Assembly: GCA_050998755.1 (NCBI GenBank)
Contig: JBPCPW010000114.1
Location: 1 to 62,246 of the forward strand
Direction: 5' to 3'
Length of the DNA stretch: 62,246 nt
Origin: JAXDLW01 sp050998755
Lineage (GTDB): Bacteria; Chloroflexota; Dormibacteria; DASZGP01
Shown piece by piece: positions 48,602 through 58,028 of this stretch. The notes under the pieces are model-generated. The model was not told where the DNA came from, searched no databases, and saw nothing but the letters and a program-made list of their open reading frames with translations. Each line of letters begins with the position of its first letter. Position 1 is the stretch's first letter. The position numbers and the translations under genes were made by a program.

Positions 48602-50476
48602 TCAGCGCGCGAGCGCGGTCGGGTTGTCGGGGATGCGGTGGGCCACGACGATGAATCGGGGATCGTCATCACGCCAGCCATTGCAGGTCTGTAGCGTCAG
48701 TCGGTCGTCGCTGGTGGGCTGGAGCCAGCTGAAGTCCCGCCAGTTGACCGACTTGTGCAGCTCTGACACCCGGTAGCGGGCGATTTTCCCACCACCGTAG
48801 TCGATCTCGATCACGTCACCGATGTTGAGGTTGTGCAAGGTCCAGAACATCCCGTCGCGGGCGTGGGCGTAGACGTAGCTATTGCCCGGTGTGCCCTGGT
48901 CGGCCAGCAGGTGGTCGGCATTGGGATAGGTGAAGGCCTCGTACTTGACTGGCGGGGTCTTGCCGTCTCCCTTCACCAGCAGAAGGTCGATGCCTACCTT
49001 CTTGATCCGGATTCGCGGGTACCCGGCTTCAGGCTGGGCCACCGCCGACTGGATGGCGCCGCTAACCTCACCGGGGATCTCCCTGATGTCAGGCGTGTAA
49101 CCAGGAGTCTTGACCAGCAGCACGGCCGCCAGCAGGAAGAGCCCGGCGAGCGCGGTGCCGATAATCCGCGTGTCGAGCAGCGCCCGCCACCCGCGCCTCT
49201 CCCCCTGGTTGTCGTTGGAGGCTGGGCTGTTGACCAGCGCGTACGCACCCCAGGCGAGGGACCCGATGACCACCAGCCCCAGGACCACCGCCCACCCCGG
49301 GATCTGCGGGTTGCCCGGTAGCTGGCTGGTGATCTTGGCCGAGTTCGAAAGCACCAGCCACGCGACGCCCGCAATCAGTCCGACCAGCGTGATCGCAGCG
49401 AGCAGGATCATCGACAGCGGGAACCAGGGGAACTGTGACTCGCCCTCGGCTGACCGTGCCGGTGACGTGAGGGCCTGAGGGTCGACCGGTCGGGCGACGA
49501 CCGCGCCGGAAGCAGGGCCGACCACCTCCAGGACGGGGTCCGCTCGCGCCGGGAGGAGTGTCGGGAAGTTGGGCCCGCTGGCCGGCGCGGTTGCGGCGGG
49601 CGCCTGGCGCCGCTTCCGCGTGCTGGGCGCTGACTCCGCCCCGGGGACGGCGACGGCGGCCGGGGCGGGCGCCGAGCTCTTGCGCGGTGTGCGGCGCGGC
49701 TTCGTCACGTCGGCGGGGGGCGCAGTCGCTGCGATCGGCGCCTCGGGGGCCGCGGGGGCCGCGACCTTCTTCCGGCGAGCTGCCGCGGCTGTGGAGTCAC
49801 CCTTCGGAGCTGTGGCGCCCTCCTCGGCGGCGGCGGTTGCTGCGGGGACCGAACTCTTGCGTGGCGATCGGCGCGGCTTGGCCACTTCGGCGGGGGGCGC
49901 AATCGCTGCGATCGGCGCCTCGGGGGCAGTGGGAGCCGCGGGGGCCGCGGCGGCCGCGACCTTCTTCCGGCGAGCTGCCGCGGCTGCGGAGGCACCCTTC
50001 GGAGCTGTGGCGCCCTCCTTGGCGGCGGCAGGCGCGGGAGTCACGATAGTCGCCACGGGCTTCGCGACGGCCGCAGGCTTCACGACAGCGGTGGGCCGGG
50101 GTGTGCGAGCTGCAGGCTTGGCGACAGCCGCAGGTTTCACGACAGCCTCAGGCTTCACGACAGCGGCGCTCTCCGGGTGAACGGGCGCAGCCTTCGCGGC
50201 CCTCGCCGGCGTGGCCGCGACCGCGGCAGGGTTCGCCACCGGAGCGGGTTTCGGCGCGGCGACATCCTTCTTGGGCGGCGCCGGCCTGGATGCGGTAGGC
50301 GCGACCGAAGGCCGGGCAACCTTCACGGCGCCTGAGGTCTTCGCCTGCCTGGAGGCTGTCGCTCGTTTGGCCGCCGGCCCAGTGGGTTCGTCGTCCGGAG
50401 CTATCCACTCCTGCGCCGCGGACCCTGGGTCGGAGGCGGCCGGACTCCTGGGTGTCCCGCTTTTCCTGGTCGCCAT
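48602..50476 (-). CDS. sortase with very long disordered Ala/Lys/Pro-rich N-terminus
   Basis: This 624-residue protein has about 335 low-complexity N-terminal residues with repeated RRKKVAA and KPRRSPRKSS cassettes. Three membrane helices (about 345-450) follow, then a sortase domain (about 455-624). His in YVYAHARDGMF, catalytic Cys in LTLQTCNGW (about residue 595) and Arg in DPRFIVVAHR are all present. Sortases join surface proteins to peptidoglycan or pilins after an LPxTG-like signal; none is seen in this window. The basic tail resembles histone H1-like regions. Usual sortases have one membrane anchor and no such tail. Confidence 0.85.
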   Translation of the reverse strand: MATRKSGTPRSPAASDPGSAAQEWIAPDDEPTGPAAKRATASRQAKTSGAVKVARPSVAPTASRPAPPKKDVAAPKPAPVANPAAVAATPARAAKAAPVHPESAAVVKPEAVVKPAAVAKPAARTPRPTAVVKPAAVAKPVATIVTPAPAAAKEGATAPKGASAAAAARRKKVAAAAAPAAPTAPEAPIAAIAPPAEVAKPRRSPRKSSVPAATAAAEEGATAPKGDSTAAAARRKKVAAPAAPEAPIAATAPPADVTKPRRTPRKSSAPAPAAVAVPGAESAPSTRKRRQAPAATAPASGPNFPTLLPARADPVLEVVGPASGAVVARPVDPQALTSPARSAEGESQFPWFPLSMILLAAITLVGLIAGVAWLVLSNSAKITSQLPGNPQIPGWAVVLGLVVIGSLAWGAYALVNSPASNDNQGERRGWRALLDTRIIGTALAGLFLLAAVLLVKTPGYTPDIREIPGEVSGAIQSAVAQPEAGYPRIRIKKVGIDLLLVKGDGKTPPVKYEAFTYPNADHLLADQGTPGNSYVYAHARDGMFWTLHNLNIGDVIEIDYGGGKIARYRVSELHKSVNWRDFSWLQPTSDDRLTLQTCNGWRDDDPRFIVVAHRIPDNPTALAR

Positions 50477-50523
50477 TCGCAGTTCAGATGCTAGCGCGGG
50501 GGCCCTAGTAGACTCAGAATCGA

Positions 50524-52020
50524 ATGGAAGTCAGCGTCGAGCGCCGGCCCGGCTCGATGGTCGAACTGGCCATCGAGGTCCCCGCCGACCAGGTGGAGCG
50601 GGCCATAGACCGGGCCTTCAACCAACTCGCCCCCCGGGTGCGCGTCCCAGGCTTCCGCCCGGGTAAGGCGCCTCGCCCGGTGATCGAGCGCGAGATCGGC
50701 TGGCCGACGCTGCGGGAGCAGGCCCTGGAGCTCCTCGTGCCGGATGTCGTCACGGAGGCCGTTCGTTCAAACGACCTGGCGGTCATTGACACCCCCCAGG
50801 TCCAGGTGGACACCTTTGAGCGCATCGGCGCGGCCAGGCTCACCGCCGTGGTGACCGTCAAGCCGGAGGTCAAGCTTGGCGACTACGCCGCGATCAAGGT
50901 GCCCCTGGTGCCCGTCGAAATCACCACTGAGCAGGTGGACAAGAGCATCGAGGAGATTCGCGAGAGCCTGGCGCAGCTGGTTCCCACCGAGAACCGTGGC
51001 GCACAGGAGAAGGACCACCTCTTCGTGGACCTGGAGGTCTTCAAGGATGGTCTGGCGCTGGAGGACAGCAAATCCGACACGCTGGAGCTCGACCTGGATC
51101 GAGAGGCGCTGCTGCCCGGCCTGTTCGATGGGCTGATCGGCGTCACCGCCGGCGAGACGCGGGAGATCGTGGTGACCCTCCCTGAGGACTATCGCCGCGC
51201 CGAGCTGGCGGGGCAGGAGGCCACCTTCAAGGTCGGTGTCAAGGAGATCAAGGAGCGCCAGCTGCCCACCATCGACGATGAGCTGGCCAAGGAATCGGGT
51301 GCCGGGGAGACCCTCCTCGACCTGCGCCACAGGCTTGAGGAGCGGCTCCGCCTGGTCGCCGAGCGCGACCGGGTTTTCGAGCAGCAGAAGGCCGCGATCG
51401 ACCAACTGGTGGCGGCGTCGGAGTTCGACGTCCCCGAAGTCCTGGTCCACGAGGAGATTGACCGCGAGCTGCGCAACCTGGCGATGAGCCTGGAGCAGCA
51501 GGGGGTCGACTTCGATCGCTTCGTCCAGGCCGGCGGCCTGGACATGCAGAAGTTCCACGACGAGCGGCATGAGGGTGCCGAGGAGCGCGTGAAACAGGAA
51601 CTGGTGCTCGACGCCCTCGCGGACCAGGTGGGTATTGACCCCAGTCCCGCGCACGTCACCGCCGAGGCGCGCCGCGGGCTTGAGGGCAGCGAGGACGCCG
51701 ACCGCCTGGTCTCCTCGGACCGCGTACAGGCATACGTCAAGGAGCGCCTGCGGCTGCAGTGGGGTCTGCTGTGGCTGGCGGCGTCGGCGCGCGGCGAGGA
51801 ATGGACTTCGCCCACCCCGGAGGAACTGGGACCCCAGCAGGCGGCCGCAGCCGACGTCCTCGAGCAGCCCCTCCTGGAGACCCCACCCGCCCTGGTCGAT
51901 TCCCATGGCCGATCCCTGATGGGGGCGGCAACGGGGGCCCAGCCAGAGCCTGTCGAAGTAACCCCGGCGACGGCGCCGGATGCCGGTGTTGCGGACCCCG
52001 AGGGAATGACCGAGCTTTAG
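50524..52020 (+). CDS. tig: trigger factor
   Basis: This 498-residue ribosome-associated chaperone has an N-terminal ribosome-binding domain with the signature VPGFRPGKAPRPVIERE. The PPIase domain (about 160-245) has EKDHLFVDLEVFKDG and LPGLFDGLIGVTAGETREIV, and a long C-terminal helical domain follows. The tail beyond about 440 is Pro/Ala-rich and not part of the fold, so the protein is about 50 residues longer than usual. It heads the tig-clpP-clpX cluster. Confidence 0.95.
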   Translation: MEVSVERRPGSMVELAIEVPADQVERAIDRAFNQLAPRVRVPGFRPGKAPRPVIEREIGWPTLREQALELLVPDVVTEAVRSNDLAVIDTPQVQVDTFERIGAARLTAVVTVKPEVKLGDYAAIKVPLVPVEITTEQVDKSIEEIRESLAQLVPTENRGAQEKDHLFVDLEVFKDGLALEDSKSDTLELDLDREALLPGLFDGLIGVTAGETREIVVTLPEDYRRAELAGQEATFKVGVKEIKERQLPTIDDELAKESGAGETLLDLRHRLEERLRLVAERDRVFEQQKAAIDQLVAASEFDVPEVLVHEEIDRELRNLAMSLEQQGVDFDRFVQAGGLDMQKFHDERHEGAEERVKQELVLDALADQVGIDPSPAHVTAEARRGLEGSEDADRLVSSDRVQAYVKERLRLQWGLLWLAASARGEEWTSPTPEELGPQQAAAADVLEQPLLETPPALVDSHGRSLMGAATGAQPEPVEVTPATAPDAGVADPEGMTEL

Positions 52021-52076
52021 GGCCGGTTGTCCAAAGTCCTTGAAGCGCGTTTTGCAAGCGGAGGTGCCTGAGTAAG

Positions 52077-52784
52077 ATGGAATCCATGGAGCCCGTGAGG
52101 AACTACATGGTCCCGATGGTCATCGAGACGACCAACCGGGGTGAGCGCGCCTTCGACATCTACTCGCGGCTGCTCAAAGACCGAATCATCTTCATCGGCA
52201 CGCCCATCGATGATCAGATCGCCAACCTGGTCATGGCCCAGCTGTTGTTCCTGGAGGGCGAGGACCCCGAAAAGGACATCAACATCTACATCAACAGCCC
52301 CGGCGGGGTCATCACCGCAGGCCTGGCGATCTACGACACGATGCAGTACATCAAGCCGCGCATCAGCACCATCTGCATGGGCTTGGCGGCGTCGATGGCG
52401 GTGCCCATCCTGGCCGGCGGTACCAAGGGCATGCGCTTCGCGCTCCCCAACACCCGGATCATGATCCACCAGCCGTCTGGCGGCTTCAACGGGCAGGCCA
52501 CCGACATCGAGATCCAGGCCCAGGAGGTGCTGTTTCTCAAGCAGCGGATCAACGAGATCCTGCACAAGCACACCGGGCAGGACATCGAGCGCATCGCCGC
52601 GGACTCCGACCGCGACCGCTGGATGAAGCCAGAGGACGCCAAGGATTACGGCATCATCGACGACATCATCCAGCGTCACGAGAAGGCCGAGGAGATCGTC
52701 GAGAAGGTTGACGAGAAGCTGGTGGCCGATCCCAAGCTGGACACCAAGACGGGCGAGAAGGCAGAGGCGGCCGGCAAGGCCTAG
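52077..52784 (+). CDS. clpP: ATP-dependent Clp protease proteolytic subunit
   Basis: This 235-residue protein has the ClpP Ser-His-Asp triad: Ser in GLAASMAVPI, His in NTRIMIHQPSGG, and Asp in DSDRDRW. The gate/handle helix DIEIQAQEVLFLKQRIN is present. A Lys/Glu-rich tail of about 35 residues extends beyond the usual end. It lies 56 bases after tig and 8 bases before clpX. Confidence 0.96.
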   Translation: MESMEPVRNYMVPMVIETTNRGERAFDIYSRLLKDRIIFIGTPIDDQIANLVMAQLLFLEGEDPEKDINIYINSPGGVITAGLAIYDTMQYIKPRISTICMGLAASMAVPILAGGTKGMRFALPNTRIMIHQPSGGFNGQATDIEIQAQEVLFLKQRINEILHKHTGQDIERIAADSDRDRWMKPEDAKDYGIIDDIIQRHEKAEEIVEKVDEKLVADPKLDTKTGEKAEAAGKA

Positions 52785-52792
52785 CTCCAGTT

Positions 52793-54067
52793 ATGAACGA
52801 ACGTGAGGAGCGCCGCAGGCACACCAGGTGCTCCTTCTGCGGTAAGGGCCAGGACCAGGTCCGCAAGCTGGTTGCCGGCCCCGGGGTCTACATCTGCGAC
52901 CAGTGCATCGACCTCTGCCAGGAGGTCCTGGAAGAGGACACCCGCACCAGCAGCAACAAGCGCGGCAAAGCCGGGCTGATCCCCAACCCGCAGACCATCT
53001 GCGCCCAGCTCGACCAGTACGTTGTCGGCCAGGACCATGCCAAGAAGGTGCTTTCGGTGGCGGTATACAACCACTACAAGCGCATCGCCAACAGCAAGAT
53101 CCCCGGGGACGTCGAACTGCAGAAGTCCAACGTGCTGCTGGTGGGCCCAACCGGTTGTGGCAAGACGCTGCTGGCGCAGACCCTGGCCAAGATCATCGAT
53201 GTGCCTTTCTCGATCGCCGATGCCACGTCGCTGACAGAGGCCGGGTACGTCGGCGAGGACGTCGAGAACATCCTGCTGCGGCTGATCCAGGCCGCCGACT
53301 TTGACATCAGCCGCGCCGAGCGCGGGATCATCTACATCGACGAGATTGACAAGATCGCGCGCAAGTCCGACAACCCCTCGATCACCCGCGACGTCAGTGG
53401 CGAGGGTGTGCAGCAGGCGTTGCTGAAGATCCTCGAGGGCACCGTCGCCAACGTCCCGCCGCAGGGCGGGCGGAAGCATCCGCACCAGGACTTCATCCAG
53501 ATCAACACCACCAACATCCTGTTCCTCTGCGGTGGCGCCTTTGACGGGATCGAGCAGATCATCGAGAGCCGCATCGGCAAGAAGGTCATCGGTTTCGGTG
53601 CCTCGGTGCAGCACAGCCGGGACAAGGACCGCACCAAGCTACTGCGCGAGATTCAGCCCATGGACCTGCTGAAGTACGGGCTGATCCCGGAGTTCATCGG
53701 CCGCCTGCCGATCGTGGTCAACGTCGATTACCTCGACGAGCCCGACATCATCCGCATCTTGACCGAGCCCAAGAACGCCTTCGTCAAGCAGTACCGCAAG
53801 TTCTTTTCGCTTGACGACGTGGAGCTGGAGTTCGAGCCGGCTGCGCTCGAGGCGATCGCCAAAAAGGCGCTATCCCGTGGGACTGGCGCTCGTGGCCTGA
53901 AGGCGATCATCGAAGAGGCACTCCTCAACTCGATGTTCGAGGTTCCCAGCCGCTCCGACATCAAGAAGTGCATCATCACCGCCGCCTCGATCAACGAGGG
54001 CGAGGAGCCCGAACTGGTCCTCGGCGAGCGCGAGGTCATCCGGGAGCTGCCCGAACAAACTGCGTAG
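52793..54067 (+). CDS. clpX: ATP-dependent Clp protease ATPase subunit ClpX
   Basis: This 424-residue protein starts at ATG 52793. The N-terminal C4 zinc domain (CSFCGKGQDQVRKL, then CDQCIDLCQEVL) precedes the AAA+ module: Walker A GPTGCGKTLLAQT, Walker B IIYIDEIDKI, the IGF-like loop IGKKVIGFGASV that docks on ClpP, and sensor II GARGLKAIIEEALL. It unfolds substrates for ClpP. Confidence 0.97.
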   Translation: MNEREERRRHTRCSFCGKGQDQVRKLVAGPGVYICDQCIDLCQEVLEEDTRTSSNKRGKAGLIPNPQTICAQLDQYVVGQDHAKKVLSVAVYNHYKRIANSKIPGDVELQKSNVLLVGPTGCGKTLLAQTLAKIIDVPFSIADATSLTEAGYVGEDVENILLRLIQAADFDISRAERGIIYIDEIDKIARKSDNPSITRDVSGEGVQQALLKILEGTVANVPPQGGRKHPHQDFIQINTTNILFLCGGAFDGIEQIIESRIGKKVIGFGASVQHSRDKDRTKLLREIQPMDLLKYGLIPEFIGRLPIVVNVDYLDEPDIIRILTEPKNAFVKQYRKFFSLDDVELEFEPAALEAIAKKALSRGTGARGLKAIIEEALLNSMFEVPSRSDIKKCIITAASINEGEEPELVLGEREVIRELPEQTA

Positions 54068-54101
54068 CCCGGCCTGGGGCGCACTCTGCTCTGCATTCGC
54101 G

Positions 54102-54305
54102 GTGTCAATCCTCGTTTCCGCGTCGTGCGCGACCTCGCAGGATCCCAGGCAACCGATCGGCCCTGGCGCGCTCTCGCCCTGCCGGGCGCCGCGCCCAGCA
54201 CCATCTCTGACCGCTGGCGAGGCTGCCCAGGTAGCAACCGTGCGAGCTCTCAACCAGGTTCGGGCCGACATTGGGCTGAAGCCCTTTGCCTGCCCCTACT
54301 ACTGA
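54102..54305 (+). pseudogene. truncated CAP-domain-like lipoprotein remnant
   Basis: The frame after clpX reads GALCSAFAVSILVSASC, a lipoprotein-type signal (upstream CTG 54060 could start it; GTG 54102 is the first standard start), then a Pro-rich linker. It ends RALNQVRADIGLKPFACPYY-stop. The last residues match the first helix of CAP/SCP1 domains (LNxxRAxxGLxPL), and the rest of the domain is missing. Either a decayed CAP lipoprotein or a short peptide. Confidence 0.4.
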
Positions 54306-54310
54306 GTGGT

Positions 54311-54622
54311 CTAGCCGACCACCAGTCGGAGCCCCGCGGTGACTGCTGCGGCGGCGATCACGGTGACCAGGAGTGGAGCCCGCAGCGCGATGCAGACGCA
54401 GGCGGCCGCGACACCCGCGGCCCGCGCATCTACAACGAGGTGACGGCCAGTGGCGAACGTGTTGGTCACCACCAGAGCGGTGAGCAGCGCGGGTGCGAGA
54501 AGGGCCATGATTCGCTGCGCCGGGGCGGGTAGAGGATGGGCGCCGAGGACCAGCGGCCCGGCCGCCTTGATGGCCGTCGTGACCACGGCGGACGCCGCCA
54601 CCAGAACAACCGCGGTCGTCAA
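54311..54622 (-). CDS. azlD: AzlD-family branched-chain amino acid exporter subunit
   Basis: This 103-residue protein uses TTG 54622, which overlaps the azlC stop. Three membrane helices carry the AzlD pattern (TTAIKAAGPLVLGAHPLPAP, then LLAPALLTALVVTNTF). It normally pairs with AzlC to export branched-chain amino acids or azaleucine. Its partner gene upstream is frameshifted here, so function is doubtful. Confidence 0.78.
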   Translation of the reverse strand: MTTAVVLVAASAVVTTAIKAAGPLVLGAHPLPAPAQRIMALLAPALLTALVVTNTFATGRHLVVDARAAGVAAACVCIALRAPLLVTVIAAAAVTAGLRLVVG

Positions 54623-55276
54623 CGCCGGAGCCCCAGCAGGCAAGCGGCGGCGGCGAGAAGAACCGGCAGACCGGCCGGCGTGAAGGGGACCAGCGCGAGG
54701 GCGATGGCGCCGCCGAGCAATGCGGCGATAATCGCTCGCCGTGAGCGCAGCTGCGCCACTACCAGCGCGAGGAAGAGCGCCGGGAACGCGGCGTCCAGCC
54801 CGAGGCGTTTCGGGTCCCCGAAGTACCGACCGCCGAGCACCCCGATGATCGTCCCGACCACCCAGGCGAGGTATATCGATCCGCCGGACGCCAGCAGCCG
54901 GCCGGCGCATCGGCCGTCCGCCCACGTGGGCGAGAGCCCACGACTCGTCGACCACCAACTGGGCCTCGAGGAAGCGCCAGCGTGGGTTGCGATGAAGCAC
55001 CGCGGCAATGCTCGCCCCGATGGGGAGGTAGCGGGAGTTGAGCAGCGCGACCGCGACCACGGCGGTGATCACGCTCCCGCCCTGCGCGAGCACCGCCACC
55101 GCCGCGAACTGGGCAGATCCAGCAAACGTCGTCAGGGACATGACCACCGTCTCCACGCCCCCGAAGCCGGCGCCGGCGGCTAGCACGCCGAAGGACACGC
55201 CGAACGCCCCGACCGCGATCGCGAGGGGGATCGCGGCCGCGGCGCCTGCCCGGTAGGAGTCTCCCGCGCCGTCCAC
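54619..55276 (-). pseudogene. azlC: azlC, frameshifted
   Basis: From GTG 55276 the first frame encodes AzlC helices (AAAIPLAIAVGAFGVSFGVL, SLTTFAGSAQFAAVAVLA, LLNSRYLPIGASIA, VVDESWALAHV). The family then continues in another frame: SIYLAWVVGTIIGVLGGRYF, GLDAAFPALFLALVVAQLRS, ending LLGLRR at 54619. The change lies at about 54900-54940. One indel would rejoin them to a protein of about 218 residues, the usual length. It could be a genuine mutation or a sequencing error. Confidence 0.75.
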
Positions 55277-55325
55277 GCTGGGATTCTGCCGGACGGCGGC
55301 CCCGCTCCGGCTAACCTTTAGCCTC

Positions 55326-58028
55326 ATGCCCCCCGAAACGCCTCCCCCCGCGAGCCAGATGCCCAAGGCCTGGCGGCCCCAGGAGGTGGAGGAGCAGATG
55401 TACCGGGAGTGGGAGGAGGCCGGGCTGTTCCGCGCCGACCCCGCTGATCCCAGGCCTCACTTCAGCATCTCGATGCCCCCGCCCAACGTCACCGGTGAGC
55501 TCCACCTCGGCCATGCCGAATACACCCTCCAGGACCTCTATAGCCGGTACAAACGAATGTGTGGTTACGAAGTGCTATGGCTTCCCGGCACCGACCACGC
55601 GGCCATCGGCACCAACGCCGTGATCCAGAAGCAGCTGGTCAGCGAGGGCACCACCAAGGAGCAGTTGGGCCGCGCGGCCTTCGATCGCCGGGTGGACGAG
55701 TGGTATCAGAAATACGGCGGATATATCGTCAAGCAGCTCAAAAGGTTGGGGTTCTCCGCGGACTGGAGCCGCCTGCGGTTCACGATGGACGAACCGTATG
55801 TTCGCGCCGTGCGCGAGGCCTTTGTTCGTCTTTACACAGATGGGCTGATCTACCGCGGCCCGCGCATCGTCAACTGGTGCCCGCGCGACCGCTCATCCGT
55901 GAGCGACCTCGAGGTGAACTGGCAGGAGCATGAGGATGCGCTGTACTACATCCGCTACGACATGGCTGACGGCGACGGTGCACTGGTCATCGCCACGGTG
56001 CGCCCGGAGACCATGCTGGCCGACAGCGGGGTCGCCGTGAATCCCAACGACCCGCGCTACCAGCAGTTCATCGGCCGGACGGTGCGGCTGCCCCTGGTGG
56101 GCCGCGAACTGCCGGTCGTCGCCGACGAGGCGGTGGAGATGGACTTCGGGACGGGGGCGCTGAAGGTGACGCCGGGGCACGACCCAATGGACTATGAGAT
56201 CGGCCAGCGCCACGGGCTGGAGGTCCTCAGCGCGATCGACAAGGACGGCAATATCGTGAGCGAGTCCTGGGTTCCCGACGAACTGCGCACGCGCGACGCG
56301 CTGACCGCCCGCGATCGGGTGGTGGAGATGCTGCGGGAGCGGGACCACCTGGTCCGAACCGAGGCATATCTGCACGAGGTGGGGCACTGCGACCGCTGCG
56401 GGGAGATCATCCAGCCCCTGGTCGACGACCAGTGGTGGTGCGCGATGACCGAGCTCGCCCGGCCGGCGATCGAGGCTGTCGAGCGCGGCGAAATCACATT
56501 CGTACCCCAGAAATGGAACCAGACCTACCTGGACTGGATGCGCGGCCTGCGTGACTGGAATGTCTCCCGCCAGCTCTGGCTGGGGCACCGGATCCCGGTC
56601 TACTACTGCTCGGGGGAGCGGCCCGCACCCGCTGACAATGTCGACCTGCGGGACCACGCCACGCACCAGTTCGTCAGCGTCCAAGAGCCCGAGGCGTGCC
56701 CGGAGTGCGGCGGCAGGAACATCGCCCAGGACACCGATGTGCTCGACACCTGGTTCAGCTCGGCACTCTGGCCGTTTGCCACCCTGGGCTGGCCTGACGA
56801 GACCGCCGACCTCGATGCGTTCTTCCCCACCGACCTGCTCGACACGGCGCGGGAGATCATCAACCTCTGGGTGGCGCGGATGATCATGACCTCGCTGCGG
56901 TTCACCGGCAAGATCCCCTTCCAGCACGTGTTGATTCACGCCGTGATCCAGGACGCGCAGGGACAGCGCATGAGCAAGTCCAAGGGCAACGGCGTGGACC
57001 CTCTGGAGATGGTCGAGCGCTATGGCGCCGACGCGGTGCGGGCCTGGGCGTGCGACGTCGGGCTGCCGCGACAGGACGTGCGGTTCGACGAGCGTCTGAT
57101 CGATGAGTACAGCAAGTTCGCCAACAAGCTCTGGAACATCGCCCGCCTGGCGTTGATGAACGCGGAGGGCGTCGAAGTCGTCCCCGACCCGGAAGCCGGC
57201 GACGACCCCTTCGATCGCTGGATCCTGTCGCGGCTGGATGGCCTGGTCCAGGCCGTCACCGAGGCGGTTGACGGGTATCACCCGTCGGAGGCCGTGCGCG
57301 GGATCTACGACTTCACCTGGAAGGAGCTCGCGGATTGGTACCTGGAGGCGGCCAAGCCGCGGTTCCGTCTGGCTGCCGATGACCCGGCACGGCGCCAGGC
57401 GGTCTCTGTCGCAGTGCACTGCGTCGACGTTGTCACCCGGCTCCTGCACCCGTTCATGCCATTTGTGACCCAGGCCATCTGGGACCTTCTGCCGGGCGGG
57501 GGGGCGCCGCTGATCGCCCGCTCGACCAAAGCCACCTGGCCGGCGTCGAGGGGGGAGCGAGAGCAGGGGCTGGAAACCGAAATGGGCGCCTTCTTCGACC
57601 TGGTCCGGCGGCTGCGCGACGCCCGCAAGGAGATGGCGGTACCGGAGCGCGAGACGATCACCGCCACGCGGCGCCGGACAGGCACTGCCGACGACTTCCT
57701 GTTCTCCTCGGAGGCCGCGGATGCGATGCGGCTGCTGGCGAGGATCGACGTTGTCGACGCGCTGTCCGGGCCGACCGGGCGGGTGGTCGTTGGCGACGGC
57801 GTCGAGGTCGCCTTGGCGGCGCCGGCGGGCGGCAGCGGCCAGGATCGCGCGGCGATGGAACGGGACCTGGAGGCCGTGAGGGCTAATATCGACAGGCTGG
57901 AGAAGCAATTGGGCAACGCGGATTTCGTGGACCGCGCCAAGCCCGAAGTAGTGCAGCGGACCCGCGACCAGTTGGAGGCCGTCCTGGAAAAACGGGCGGC
58001 GCTGGAGGAGGCCTTCTCGCGTGCTTAG
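55326..58028 (+). CDS. valS: valine--tRNA ligase
   Basis: This 900-residue class I synthetase has the HIGH-type motif (PPPNVTGELHLGHAEYTLQD), an editing CP1 domain containing ATVRPETMLADSGVAV and GTGALKVTPGHDPMDYE, KMSKS-type RMSKSKGNGVDP, the anticodon-binding domain, and the C-terminal coiled-coil arm (RDQLEAVLEKRAALEEAF). ATG 55326. It charges tRNA-Val. Its stop overlaps the start of the zinc-ribbon gene by 8 bases. Confidence 0.97.
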   Translation: MPPETPPPASQMPKAWRPQEVEEQMYREWEEAGLFRADPADPRPHFSISMPPPNVTGELHLGHAEYTLQDLYSRYKRMCGYEVLWLPGTDHAAIGTNAVIQKQLVSEGTTKEQLGRAAFDRRVDEWYQKYGGYIVKQLKRLGFSADWSRLRFTMDEPYVRAVREAFVRLYTDGLIYRGPRIVNWCPRDRSSVSDLEVNWQEHEDALYYIRYDMADGDGALVIATVRPETMLADSGVAVNPNDPRYQQFIGRTVRLPLVGRELPVVADEAVEMDFGTGALKVTPGHDPMDYEIGQRHGLEVLSAIDKDGNIVSESWVPDELRTRDALTARDRVVEMLRERDHLVRTEAYLHEVGHCDRCGEIIQPLVDDQWWCAMTELARPAIEAVERGEITFVPQKWNQTYLDWMRGLRDWNVSRQLWLGHRIPVYYCSGERPAPADNVDLRDHATHQFVSVQEPEACPECGGRNIAQDTDVLDTWFSSALWPFATLGWPDETADLDAFFPTDLLDTAREIINLWVARMIMTSLRFTGKIPFQHVLIHAVIQDAQGQRMSKSKGNGVDPLEMVERYGADAVRAWACDVGLPRQDVRFDERLIDEYSKFANKLWNIARLALMNAEGVEVVPDPEAGDDPFDRWILSRLDGLVQAVTEAVDGYHPSEAVRGIYDFTWKELADWYLEAAKPRFRLAADDPARRQAVSVAVHCVDVVTRLLHPFMPFVTQAIWDLLPGGGAPLIARSTKATWPASRGEREQGLETEMGAFFDLVRRLRDARKEMAVPERETITATRRRTGTADDFLFSSEAADAMRLLARIDVVDALSGPTGRVVVGDGVEVALAAPAGGSGQDRAAMERDLEAVRANIDRLEKQLGNADFVDRAKPEVVQRTRDQLEAVLEKRAALEEAFSRA

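Noticed and set aside
49600..50200. Possible CRISPR-like repeats
   Set aside because: The near-identical blocks are codon repeats of the Ala/Lys-rich sortase tail, irregular in spacing and in frame.
55277..55325. T-box leader for valS
   Set aside because: Only 49 bases separate azlC and valS starts, with no Stem I or antiterminator-like structure.
55893..57908. 671-residue minus-strand ORF opposite valS
   Set aside because: Antisense shadow; His/Arg/Pro-rich and without a start context.
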